Positions 1 to 7,156 of a DNA stretch of 14,605 bases are shown here, piece after piece (the stretch's first letter is position 1; each line of letters begins with the position of its first letter). Source of the stretch: Deltaproteobacteria bacterium (lineage in GTDB: Bacteria; Desulfobacterota; Desulfobacteria; Desulfobacterales; B30-G6); the NCBI GenBank assembly GCA_003647375.1, contig QMMS01000088.1, positions 1 to 14,605 of the forward strand. The letters are read 5' to 3'. The translations under genes and the position numbers were made by a program. The notes below the pieces were generated by a model that was given only the letters and a program-made list of their open reading frames with translations, was not told the origin of the DNA and ran no database searches.

Positions 1-9
1 CACTTTGCG

Positions 10-62
10 AAAAAATAAATGAAAATTCAGCGGGAAGCCTTAACCGACGCTATTTATTTTTT
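10..62 (-). terminator. Possible terminator after the histidine kinase gene
   Basis: An 11-bp perfect inverted repeat, AAAAAATAAAT at 10-20 and ATTTATTTTTT at 52-62, encloses a 31-nt loop that also holds a short AGCG/CGCT pairing. Read on the minus strand it lies just after the kinase stop codon at 78-80 and ends in a T-rich run. The stem is AT-only and the loop long, so termination is plausible but not strongly supported. Confidence 0.35.
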
Positions 63-77
63 TACCGGGAACTGCTG

Positions 78-2255
78 TCAACTTACCGGCAGATACACTT
101 CGAACAGGGCTCCGCCTTCGGTGGAATTTTCTTGAACAATTCTGCCTTGGTGTTTTCGAACGATCTCATGGCTGATATAGAGCCCCAGGCCTGTTCCCTG
201 CCCCACCGGCTTGGTTGTAAAGAAAGGCTTAAAAATATCTTTTTGGATGGAAGGATTGATACCGGGACCGCCGTCCCGACAGGAAAAAACAACCTGATTC
301 ACATCTGTTCGATAGCGTGTTGACAACACAACACTGCCATGGTGTCCCTGCATGGATTGACAGGCATTCTGAATAATATTGATGGCGACCTGACCCAGGT
401 GGGCAAAATTACCCTGAATGGAAGGAATCGGGCATTGAAAATCTTTCTCGATCTGAATATTACCTCGCCTGATATGACCATCCAAGACACGCAATGCGTC
501 CTGGGCAACCTCGTTGACATCGACGAATTCAGAATAAGAATCGGTTTGGCGGGATAGACACAAGAGACTGGAGACAATTTTCTTTGCCCGACCAAGTGCT
601 TTCAGGCTGTATGCGATATCACTCCTGATGATCTCCTTATCAGCGATGATATGGGCTTCAAAATCGGCCTGAGTCGATTGTATCAGGCTCATGGCCGCTG
701 AAATAGGATTGTTGAGTTCATGGGCAACGCCCGCCACCAGCTGACCAATGGCAGCAAGACTTTCAGAGCGAATCAGAAGCTCCTGAGATTTCTTTACCTC
801 TGACAGCGCGTTTTCCAGGGCAATGGTTCTTTCATGAACCTTTGCCTCGAGGTTTTTGTTCAGCCTGTCCACGTGCTTGTATGCCCGGGCGTTTTCCATA
901 GCCAGGGAGGCCTGAATGGCAAGCATCATCACCAGACTGCATTCTTCCCGACCAAACAAATTTCTCGATTTTTTCTCTCCCAGAACGATAAAACCCATGA
1001 AGTGTTCCTTGACCTTCATGGGGAAAACAATCTCCGCCCATAACTTGTCCATGTCATAGAGACATTGTCCGGACGCCTTTTCCTGCACCTTTTCCATCAA
1101 CAGATTTCGACTCACAGGCTGTTCCTGACGTTTCAACAATCTCACCAGAGAGTCCGTGCTTGGCACATATGCATGGGGAAAGGTCTGAGGAACGAGGCTT
1201 TTTGATGCAAACCGTCTGAAACCGTTTTGGGAGACATCCTGCAGATAGATCGTGCAGTGACTTACCTGGAGATTCTCCATCAACGCCGTCAACAGGATCC
1301 GGGCAATGGTACTGCTATCCAGAGCGGCGGACAGCTGGCTGCTGACACGGCGCATGGATTTTTTAAGCGCTGCCGTTTCCCGTTGAAAATAGGGGATGAT
1401 GACTTTCTGCACGCGTGTCTGAATCGGGCCAAAAAGGATGACTACCACCAGAAAAAAGGTCAACTGGAAATAAAAGGTGTCCGCAAAGATATTTCTATGA
1501 AAGAACTGATTCGAAAACATAACGATTATCGCATAGAGGCAGGTCAAAAACAGTGTCAGAATAGAATACAAGAGGCTTTTTTGAATGATGATACCCATAT
1601 CCAGCAAATCGTATCTGAACAAACCTACGGCAAAAACAATCAAAGGAATGAAACTGAAGGTACCCGGAGGGTAGAAAGCGTATCCCAGCAACGGCAGCAC
1701 ATTGAGCCCATTTAGAAACCCCATGACACCGAACCCGGTCAGGATATACTTCAGTTTGTTCTTCTGGACACTGTTCTGCTCCCTCTGTATGGCCAGGCAG
1801 ATGATGGCGAGACTGTAAAGGGAAGCCACAGCCGCGCCGGCGCCGATGACAGGGTATAGCCTGCCGCCACCTCCGAAATATCCGAATTCATATAAATTCA
1901 TCTTCTCGATAACCAGGGGGGTCAACGAAAACCACATGAGCGCAAATGCCACGGCATAAGTTGTGTAGATCAACCACTTCCGGCGGTCGATGTTCAGATA
2001 GGCATGAAAAAAATGAATATACAGCGGTATGGCGTAAACAGCAAAGACGTGGTCGATGCGGCTGGACCAAAGAGCAATCTCACGGCTTTCGACGATAAAC
2101 AGGATCAGGATGTCTGTATGTAGAAATATGCCGTTTATGCACAATAGGAAAAAAAGAGTGTTGACGGTCGTCATTTTCTTGCGTGCCAGCACAACGATAG
2201 CCAGAAATGCAAAACAGATAAGAGACAACAGAGGGGGAATGCTGTAAAGGGTCAT
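78..2255 (-). CDS. Membrane sensor histidine kinase (multi-TM sensor, GAF-like, HisKA, HATPase_c)
   Basis: A 725-aa sensor kinase that should autophosphorylate on histidine and pass phosphate to an unseen response regulator. The start is ATG at 2255: AGGTG at 2261-2265 sits 5 nt upstream, and the in-frame start 12 codons earlier has none. The first ~290 residues hold about eight hydrophobic segments, like the 7TM sensor region of some histidine kinases. A GAF-like region follows (about 315-460), then a short coiled coil. The H box reads AGVAHELNNP with phospho-acceptor His512. The ATPase domain has the N box (Asn630), the G1 motif CRDGGPG (Asp661), an F box (FKPFFTTK) and G2 GTGLGL (687-692). 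It looks catalytically complete. No receiver or regulator gene adjoins it, so it is an orphan kinase and its ligand cannot be read from the sequence. A two-hairpin element lies directly upstream of the RBS. Confidence 0.93.
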   Translation of the reverse strand: MTLYSIPPLLSLICFAFLAIVVLARKKMTTVNTLFFLLCINGIFLHTDILILFIVESREIALWSSRIDHVFAVYAIPLYIHFFHAYLNIDRRKWLIYTTYAVAFALMWFSLTPLVIEKMNLYEFGYFGGGGRLYPVIGAGAAVASLYSLAIICLAIQREQNSVQKNKLKYILTGFGVMGFLNGLNVLPLLGYAFYPPGTFSFIPLIVFAVGLFRYDLLDMGIIIQKSLLYSILTLFLTCLYAIIVMFSNQFFHRNIFADTFYFQLTFFLVVVILFGPIQTRVQKVIIPYFQRETAALKKSMRRVSSQLSAALDSSTIARILLTALMENLQVSHCTIYLQDVSQNGFRRFASKSLVPQTFPHAYVPSTDSLVRLLKRQEQPVSRNLLMEKVQEKASGQCLYDMDKLWAEIVFPMKVKEHFMGFIVLGEKKSRNLFGREECSLVMMLAIQASLAMENARAYKHVDRLNKNLEAKVHERTIALENALSEVKKSQELLIRSESLAAIGQLVAGVAHELNNPISAAMSLIQSTQADFEAHIIADKEIIRSDIAYSLKALGRAKKIVSSLLCLSRQTDSYSEFVDVNEVAQDALRVLDGHIRRGNIQIEKDFQCPIPSIQGNFAHLGQVAINIIQNACQSMQGHHGSVVLSTRYRTDVNQVVFSCRDGGPGINPSIQKDIFKPFFTTKPVGQGTGLGLYISHEIVRKHQGRIVQENSTEGGALFEVYLPVS

Positions 2256-2265
2256 CGTTTCACCT

Positions 2266-2306
2266 ATAAAATCGTTTTGCGATTTTATCAAACACGACAG
2301 AGTCGC
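2266..2306 (-). repeat. Two-hairpin palindromic element, copy 1, in the kinase leader
   Basis: A perfect 9-bp inverted repeat (ATAAAATCG 2266-2274, CGATTTTAT 2280-2288) is followed after 6 nt by a GC-rich mini-hairpin (CGAC 2295-2298, GTCG 2302-2305). Nearly the same bipartite structure recurs at 6089-6130. Both copies lie on the 5' side of a minus-strand gene with the AT-rich stem abutting the Shine-Dalgarno sequence. It may be a leader RNA element, a protein-binding site or a small dispersed repeat. Confidence 0.75.
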
Positions 2307-2452
2307 TCTTTAGGGGGTTACGGGTATAGGGGCACAAGACAAGGGTTTGGTTGATATGCCCTTTTGAAAAAAATATGAAATCCCCTTTTCGGGATAACCG
2401 GATCGCCATTTTGACAAATGCTATAACCCGGATATTTCATAGTGTAAAAAAG

Positions 2453-2480
2453 ATTATAAGGGAATTAAGGGAAGGGTCAA
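2453..2480 (-). promoter_or_regulatory. Sigma70-type promoter for the histidine kinase
   Basis: On the minus strand, TTGACC (2475-2480) is separated by 16 bp from a perfect TATAAT (2453-2458). Transcription would start near 2445, giving a leader of about 190 nt before the ATG at 2255. The site lies between the recN stop and the kinase, so the kinase can be expressed independently of recN. Confidence 0.6.
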
Positions 2481-2514
2481 TCCGGATAAAAAGAGGATGA
2501 ATTGCGGATTTAAT

Positions 2515-4224
2515 TTAGGTATTAGTGGCCCCTGCCATCATCTCAGAAGCATGGGCCAGGGTTTTTGGGGTTACATTTTCACCAGCCATCATTCGGGCGA
2601 TTTCGTTGATGCGTTCATCATGGGTCAATTTATGGATAGTGGTCGCTGTTCTTCCGGAAACAATCTGTTTGGCGATTTTGAACTGGTGGTTACCGAATCG
2701 GGCGATTTGAGGTAGATGCGTAATGCAGATCACCTGGTGAAACCGGGAGAGTTTGGCAAGTTTGTTGCCTACCACTTCTGCAACCGTTCCGCCGATACCG
2801 GCATCCACCTCGTCAAAGATAATGGTTTCCACGGAGTCGGTCTGTGCCAGAATGGCCTTCAAGGCCAGTACGATCCTGGAAAGCTCGCCCCCGGACGCAA
2901 TATCGGACATGGGTTTCAGGGACTCTCCGACATTCGGTGCAATCAAAAATTGGGCCGTCTCAAAGCCTGCTTCCGTCAGGATTTTGTCGCCGGCAATAAG
3001 AAATGGATCCGGCACCGGATTCGAGACAACAGGAATCAGGGATGCCTGAAACCGGGTTTGATTCATCTTCAGGGTGGCAAGTTCCGTCTCTACGGAACGC
3101 GAAAGATGCTGAGCCGCTTTCTGCCGCTTCCTGGACAACCGGTCGCTCAGGGCACTAGTTCGTTCCTGAATATTCAACAGAGACTGATGGGTCTTGGAAA
3201 TATTTCCGGAAAGATTTTCGATCTGCGCCAATTCTCTTCTTATGGTGGTTTCCTTATCCATGACGTCCTGGAGGGTCTCGCCATATTTCCGTTTCAGCTT
3301 GATCAGCAAATCCATCCGCTCCTCAGCGGTCTCTAGGCGGCGTTCATCCATCTGGATCTGCCCCAGGTAAGTCCTGAGGGAAGCCACCACATCTTCTATC
3401 CTGTAGGCACTTTCCAACAAGTCCTCCGATGGTTGTTTCAACTCCGCATCAATCCGGGAGGCATTGTCCAGCTGCTTTCCCACCTCCATGATCCGCTCCA
3501 CCACCGCACCGGAAGCGTTGTAGAGAGATTCGATACTGTTGTGGACGGCTTCGTTGAGCATTTCAGCATTTTTCAGTCGTGATATCTCTTGTTCCAGCGC
3601 TGCATCCTCGCCGGGTGCAATATGTGCCGCCTGGATCTCCTGCTGTTGAAAGCGTAGCAGCTGGAGCTGTTCCTGCTGCCGGTCCTTTGTTTTAATGAGC
3701 TTATGATATTGCTGGATCAATGGCAGCAGGCGATGAAACGCCTGATGAACCTCTCTTCGAAGAGGAATAAGTCCGCCGGTCTGGTCCAGAATCTGCAGCT
3801 GCTGATCTTCCTTCAGCAAGCCCTGATGGGCATGCTGGCCCGAAATGCTGGCCATGTGCTGAGTTAATGTCTTCAGTACCTGCATGGTGGAGAGACGGTC
3901 GTTGATATACACCCGATGACGGTCATTCCTGGAAACAATGCGCCGTATCAGCAAACCATCCAACACAGAAAATCCGTAGGTTTCCATGGACTGCGCCACC
4001 AGGCTGTCCGGCGCCACCCGAAACAGTGCTTCGACCTCCGCGGTTTCGGCACCAGTCCGGATCATCTTTTCGGATGCCCGGCTCCCCAGGATGAGATTGA
4101 CAGCGTTGATGATAATGGATTTGCCGGCGCCGGTCTCGCCACTCAGGATCGTCAGACCGTCCTTAAAGGAGATGCGGATATCGTCGATGATGGCAAATTG
4201 GCGAATGGAGAGTTCCTGCAACAT
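2515..4224 (-). CDS. recN: DNA repair protein RecN
   Basis: A 569-aa SMC-like ATPase acting in double-strand break repair, close to the usual RecN length (about 550 aa). The ABC head is split by a long coiled coil, as in the family. Walker A is GETGAGKS (29-36), the middle ~155-385 is Gln/Glu/Leu-rich coiled coil, the ABC signature is SGGELSR (444-450), Walker B is TIIFDEVD (467-474), and the switch His lies in ITHLPQIA (501-508). The N-terminal LSIRQFAIIDD segment is typical of RecN. ATG at 4224 has no strong Shine-Dalgarno sequence. A terminator for the upstream operon lies at about 4318-4369, so recN probably has its own promoter in 4225-4317, where a 20-bp direct repeat sits. RecN is SOS-controlled in many bacteria, but I see no recognisable LexA box. 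It appears intact. Confidence 0.97.
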   Translation of the reverse strand: MLQELSIRQFAIIDDIRISFKDGLTILSGETGAGKSIIINAVNLILGSRASEKMIRTGAETAEVEALFRVAPDSLVAQSMETYGFSVLDGLLIRRIVSRNDRHRVYINDRLSTMQVLKTLTQHMASISGQHAHQGLLKEDQQLQILDQTGGLIPLRREVHQAFHRLLPLIQQYHKLIKTKDRQQEQLQLLRFQQQEIQAAHIAPGEDAALEQEISRLKNAEMLNEAVHNSIESLYNASGAVVERIMEVGKQLDNASRIDAELKQPSEDLLESAYRIEDVVASLRTYLGQIQMDERRLETAEERMDLLIKLKRKYGETLQDVMDKETTIRRELAQIENLSGNISKTHQSLLNIQERTSALSDRLSRKRQKAAQHLSRSVETELATLKMNQTRFQASLIPVVSNPVPDPFLIAGDKILTEAGFETAQFLIAPNVGESLKPMSDIASGGELSRIVLALKAILAQTDSVETIIFDEVDAGIGGTVAEVVGNKLAKLSRFHQVICITHLPQIARFGNHQFKIAKQIVSGRTATTIHKLTHDERINEIARMMAGENVTPKTLAHASEMMAGATNT

Positions 4225-4252
4225 AATCGAAAATTTATGTCACGATATCCTT

Positions 4253-4324
4253 TTTGTAAAGCGTAAAATAAAGTTAAATAGTATGACCGTCCCTGTTTTT
4301 GCTATTTGTAAAGCGGAAAATAAA
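4253..4324. repeat. 20-bp direct repeat upstream of recN
   Basis: Positions 4253-4272 and 4305-4324 match at 19 of 20 bases (shared core TTTGTAAAGCG followed by AAAATAAA after one variable base). They are spaced 52 bp start to start in the recN upstream region. The second copy overlaps the T-tract of the upstream operon terminator. It could be a double operator for recN or a chance tandem duplication. Confidence 0.6.
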
Positions 4325-4369
4325 AAGGACATCCGGTATCCCCGAGGGCCCCAGGACGTCCCTTTATTT
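4318..4369 (-). terminator. Hairpin terminator of the caspase/lipoprotein operon
   Basis: Read on the minus strand, AAATAAA (4363-4369) and GGAC (4358-4361) pair with GTCC (4327-4330) and TTTATTT (4318-4324). The intervening loop is GC-rich and can itself fold (CCC/GGG). The 3' arm ends in a T-rich run. It begins about 40 nt after the stop codon at 4410, the expected place for an intrinsic terminator. Confidence 0.6.
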
Positions 4370-4409
4370 GATTCACATATTGAAAAATGAACGCTGCTGA
4401 TCAATCGAC

Positions 4410-5627
4410 TCAAGGACTGATATTGACTGGCACATAATCCTCCGTTTCACCCATGTTTAAATTGTCAAACTCATTCGTTTCGATGACATCATCATCCGGG
4501 TCGATGATCAAGCCGATATAAAAATCACCCGATGCCGGAAATCCCGGCGGTGCCGAACCTGGCAGAGTGATTTGCCACTCATTGCCCGGCTGCTGATATA
4601 CGTACCAACCGCCCTGTAGACCATAACTTAAAACCCGATATTCCAATTCGTAATCCGCTTCGGAAATGTAGTTATTGGTAGATAGATATAGACTCACCCA
4701 TATGCCTGTATCTGATGGAATGTCCTCGCTGCCGTCATTAATCACCGCAAATCTGACACCCAGGGAATCACCCCAGTTGAGAGTATTGTTGGAAATCCTG
4801 AAATATACGTCGAGGTCGGGATCGCCCCAGTCATAAGTGTAAGAGGTCAGGTTGACATCCAGTGCACCGCCACCGCCGGAGGCAGTCGTATAGCTATAGT
4901 TATCCCCATAGAAATAGCTTCTGTTATCGTAGATATCGATGGGAAAGACCGTCCAATAATATGTTGTATCCGCATATAGCAAACCAGGAGGCACGGTGAA
5001 AGAAATATCATCCGCGTAAAAAATCAGTGGATCTGAAAGATCCGCTGATTCTGAGATCCAGAGCTGGTATGCAGCGGCGCCTGTAGAAGAAAGCCAGTTG
5101 AACTCGGCATTGTCTGGATCGATGTTGGAAGATGTGTCCGGAGGAGAAATGATTTCCGAAAAAAACTGATTTGCATTGATGATACCGATGTCGTTCATGC
5201 CGGTGTTTACAGAAATGCCTATGCTTGCGCCGCTGTACGTTGTTCGATCGTTCTCGTTGTGCCCATAAAACAAAAGGGTATAATCAGATCCAATTGGCAC
5301 GTCCTTAATAGTCCCAGAATAGGCATCGCAATTCCAGGGGCCTCCCCTCTTGACGACCGACGTTCCGTTAACAATCGCGACGCGGACAGTTTTGACCTCG
5401 TTCGGCAAATTTCCACAAACAGCAGCCCTGACCTGGTAATCCGTGTCACTATCCAAATCTTGATTCCACGCAACATTGAAAGCGATGGATCCTGTATCGC
5501 GGGTGGATGTGCTGTCGGAAATATCCTTACTGCCTTCACAAGCCGCCAGGATACAAATTAAGAGCAAGATGGTAATCATGAGCAACGTTTGATTTATTAA
5601 AATGTGCCGCACGTTTGTAGGTTTCAT
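4410..5627 (-). CDS. Exported lipoprotein with Fn3-like and CARDB domains
   Basis: A 405-aa secreted lipoprotein. The N-terminus has a basic start, a hydrophobic stretch (14-29) and the lipobox LAAC with lipidated Cys30. A β-rich region follows (about 45-150) with Cys71 and Cys100, which could form a disulfide. Next comes an Fn3-like domain (about 160-247; YQLWISES and TTYYWTVFPID are characteristic), a GGGG linker (251-254) and a CARDB-type adhesion domain (about 255-395). The CARDB part has VRFAVINDGS and the terminal Asp/Glu-rich IIDPDDDVIETNEFDN pattern, which often binds Ca2+. GGGGGA is well placed as RBS before ATG 5627. It is the last gene of the caspase operon, so a role in surface recognition or scaffolding for the other exported products is inferred. 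No enzymatic motif is seen. Confidence 0.85.
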   Translation of the reverse strand: MKPTNVRHILINQTLLMITILLLICILAACEGSKDISDSTSTRDTGSIAFNVAWNQDLDSDTDYQVRAAVCGNLPNEVKTVRVAIVNGTSVVKRGGPWNCDAYSGTIKDVPIGSDYTLLFYGHNENDRTTYSGASIGISVNTGMNDIGIINANQFFSEIISPPDTSSNIDPDNAEFNWLSSTGAAAYQLWISESADLSDPLIFYADDISFTVPPGLLYADTTYYWTVFPIDIYDNRSYFYGDNYSYTTASGGGGALDVNLTSYTYDWGDPDLDVYFRISNNTLNWGDSLGVRFAVINDGSEDIPSDTGIWVSLYLSTNNYISEADYELEYRVLSYGLQGGWYVYQQPGNEWQITLPGSAPPGFPASGDFYIGLIIDPDDDVIETNEFDNLNMGETEDYVPVNISP

Positions 5628-5748
5628 CGGTTTCCCCCAAGATAGGAAAGCGTAAAGAAAGGCTTATTATCGTGACTCATCTCCTTGATAACGTTGATTA
5701 GTTGGTTTCCTGTGAGGGTGGCTTACAACAGGATCCATCACGAATCGT

Positions 5749-6075
5749 TTACCAGGACACGACGACATCACCGGTGTCCCCGCCTCCGTCATCACCACCG
5801 CCACCACCACCGCCACCGCCACCTGCGACTGCTGCAACACCACCCACGAGTACCACGCCCAGTAGTGCCAAAAGCCATTTGCCACCGCCGCTTTCTTTTC
5901 CTTTCACAGTTTCAACCGGTATTTTTTTTTCGGGCAAAGACTTGATCACGGGTTTGTTCTTTGTGATATCGGCTTTGGCATACCAGTTCTCCTGGCAAAA
6001 AGCCGTCCCAACCATAAAAAAGTTGAATACACAAAGGGTGAGAAACAGGGTAAATATGGTTTGCAATCGGCTCAT
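5749..6075 (-). CDS. Small exported poly-glycine membrane protein
   Basis: A 108-aa protein with an N-terminal signal peptide (about 1-27), a short linker rich in Lys/Pro/Val (30-65), one hydrophobic segment (KWLLALLGVVLVGGVAAVA, 66-84), then ten consecutive glycines (85-94), an acidic Gly/Asp tail and VVVSW at the C-terminus. GGAG at the expected distance supports ATG 6075. The glycine run is encoded by a near-pure GGN microsatellite. The layout (TM, Gly run, short β-like end) resembles small proteins I associate with caspase-family lipoprotein genes in Desulfobacterota, but I cannot name a family and assign no function. It sits between the DUF4384 gene and the CARDB lipoprotein, and a two-hairpin element abuts its RBS. 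Low-complexity coding makes it easy to miss, but the signal peptide and RBS argue that it is real. Confidence 0.8.
   Translation of the reverse strand: MSRLQTIFTLFLTLCVFNFFMVGTAFCQENWYAKADITKNKPVIKSLPEKKIPVETVKGKESGGGKWLLALLGVVLVGGVAAVAGGGGGGGGGGDDGGGDTGDVVVSW
5794..5823 (-). repeat. Trinucleotide (GGN) microsatellite inside the poly-Gly gene
   Basis: Thirty bases of GGT/GGC codons encode ten glycines; on the plus strand this is a run of CCACCG-type triplets. Such tracts can expand or contract in steps of three, changing the length of the glycine linker without breaking the frame. Confidence 0.85.
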
Positions 6076-6088
6076 ATCAATTCTCCAA

Positions 6089-6130
6089 ATAAAATCGTAG
6101 GAACGATTTTATCATACGCGACGGTGTCGC
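6089..6130 (-). repeat. Two-hairpin palindromic element, copy 2, before the poly-Gly gene
   Basis: A perfect 10-bp inverted repeat (ATAAAATCGT 6089-6098, ACGATTTTAT 6103-6112) is followed by a second hairpin (GCGAC 6118-6122, GTCGC 6126-6130). Sequence and order match the element at 2266-2306 apart from the loop and a few bases. The AT-rich stem ends 13 nt before ATG 6075, next to the Shine-Dalgarno sequence. Confidence 0.75.
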
Positions 6131-6230
6131 TGTTTGCCGAACGATTTCCCAGATCGCAGTCTGGCGGGCTAAAATATCTGTCCCTGAATAAATTCATTTT
6201 TAATGTCGGTAGTGAAAACAATATAATGGA

Positions 6231-6274
6231 GCGGCTTTACCGCTATTAAATAAAATTAGGAAGCAATTTTATTT
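6231..6274. repeat. Third AT-rich palindrome with GC mini-hairpin at the end of the DUF4384 gene
   Basis: A perfect 10-bp inverted repeat (AAATAAAATT 6248-6257, AATTTTATTT 6265-6274) overlaps the stop codon of the DUF4384 gene. It is preceded by a small hairpin (GCGG 6231-6234, CCGC 6240-6243). The palindrome shares TAAAAT, TAGGAA and ATTTTAT with copy 2 at 6089-6112. It may be a diverged relative of the same element or, on the minus strand, a weak attenuator within the operon. Confidence 0.55.
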
Positions 6275-7120
6275 GGTGATACGGTATTGAATAAACTTCT
6301 CTGCCCGATGTGAGAGCGGGATACCCACGATATTCTTGACCAGATCGTTCACCATGGCGGAGCGCCCGTCATAAATGCCGAAGATGCCCTCTTTAAACTT
6401 GGCGGTATTGAAATGCAGGGGCTCTTTCAAGGCAAGGATGTGGATGATTTCATCCACTTTTTCTTTGCCTTCCCCTAAAAAAGCTTCCAGCGTGATCCCC
6501 CTTTTCCTGTCCATGTCGTCGGGAAAGGCAAAGGAGGTGTTGGCCTTGACGAAATTGTTTTGTTTAAACCGGTTGGGGAACAGAATGATGGCGGTTTCAT
6601 CTTCCAGGATGTTGAAAATCGAGAGATAACAGTCTCTGCTGGGGGTCACCCTGATTTCAATGAGATCCCCCTCCTTGAAGACGGTTCGGTTGAGCTCAGC
6701 CTCGAGCCTAAAAAAAACATCGATTTGCCCTTTTTCCTTGATCACGTTGGCCCGCATCGTGACTTTATAGGCCAGGTAGGGCGCCTCTCCTTTGTCCTTG
6801 GCCGGTATCAGTTCGATTTCTTCCTTGATAATCTCCTGCCCGATCACCTTTCCATGCGGGATGGTGCGGATGACATCGCCGGACACATGGTAGTTGATCA
6901 CCATAGTTTCCGACAGAATATCGACACCCACGACCTTCTCGACGGCCTCCCGCCTGGCATTGGCAATGGCCATTTTGCGCGCTTCGTTTTTGGTGACATT
7001 TTCGATGGGAGCGATCCCGTTCACGGTTACCCATTCGGAATCCTGCGAAAACACCGGATTATTGGACAGCACCAAGGCTATGCTGCAAAAGAAAAAAATA
7101 GATAAACATTTCGTTTTCAT
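6269..7120 (-). CDS. Exported DUF4384-domain protein
   Basis: A 283-aa protein with a cleavable-type signal peptide (1 to about 25, before QDSEW). Residues about 28-130 resemble the LPP20/FlgT N-terminal fold: a VTVNGIAPIE strand, then a helix with EARKMAIANARREAVEKVVG, then YLAYKVTMRANV. Residues about 138-215 match DUF4384, with GDLIEIRVTPSRDCYLSIFN and the FPNRF motif typical of this domain. DUF4384 is often linked to caspase-family peptidases, serine/threonine kinases and other envelope proteins, but its biochemical role is not known to me. It starts 36 bp after the caspase gene stop codon, with only a weak RBS, so it is likely cotranscribed. It probably acts in the periplasm or at the outer membrane alongside the caspase lipoprotein. 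No catalytic motif is visible. Confidence 0.88.
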   Translation of the reverse strand: MKTKCLSIFFFCSIALVLSNNPVFSQDSEWVTVNGIAPIENVTKNEARKMAIANARREAVEKVVGVDILSETMVINYHVSGDVIRTIPHGKVIGQEIIKEEIELIPAKDKGEAPYLAYKVTMRANVIKEKGQIDVFFRLEAELNRTVFKEGDLIEIRVTPSRDCYLSIFNILEDETAIILFPNRFKQNNFVKANTSFAFPDDMDRKRGITLEAFLGEGKEKVDEIIHILALKEPLHFNTAKFKEGIFGIYDGRSAMVNDLVKNIVGIPLSHRAEKFIQYRITK

Positions 7121-7156
7121 AAAAAATCATACACCAATTTTATGTATAAATAACAG

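Noticed and set aside
1227..1715. Plus-strand 162-aa ORF
   Set aside because: It is antisense to the kinase GAF-like and membrane regions and has low-complexity, non-family sequence.
2256..2291. Upstream start for the histidine kinase (12 extra residues)
   Set aside because: This segment contains the palindromic leader element and lacks an RBS; ATG 2255 has AGGTG at ideal spacing.
2411..2439. Plus-strand promoter starting with TTGACA at 2411
   Set aside because: No acceptable -10 follows at 16-18 bp, and no plus-strand gene lies downstream.
2716..3336. Plus-strand 206-aa ORF
   Set aside because: It is antisense to recN; the coding signal belongs to recN with all ABC motifs.
5785..5830. CRISPR-like or tandem repeat array
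   Set aside because: It is a simple triplet microsatellite in coding sequence without spacers.
5702..6100. Plus-strand proline-rich 132-aa ORF
   Set aside because: The Pro run is the complement of the GGN tract in the poly-Gly gene, which has a signal peptide and RBS on the minus strand.
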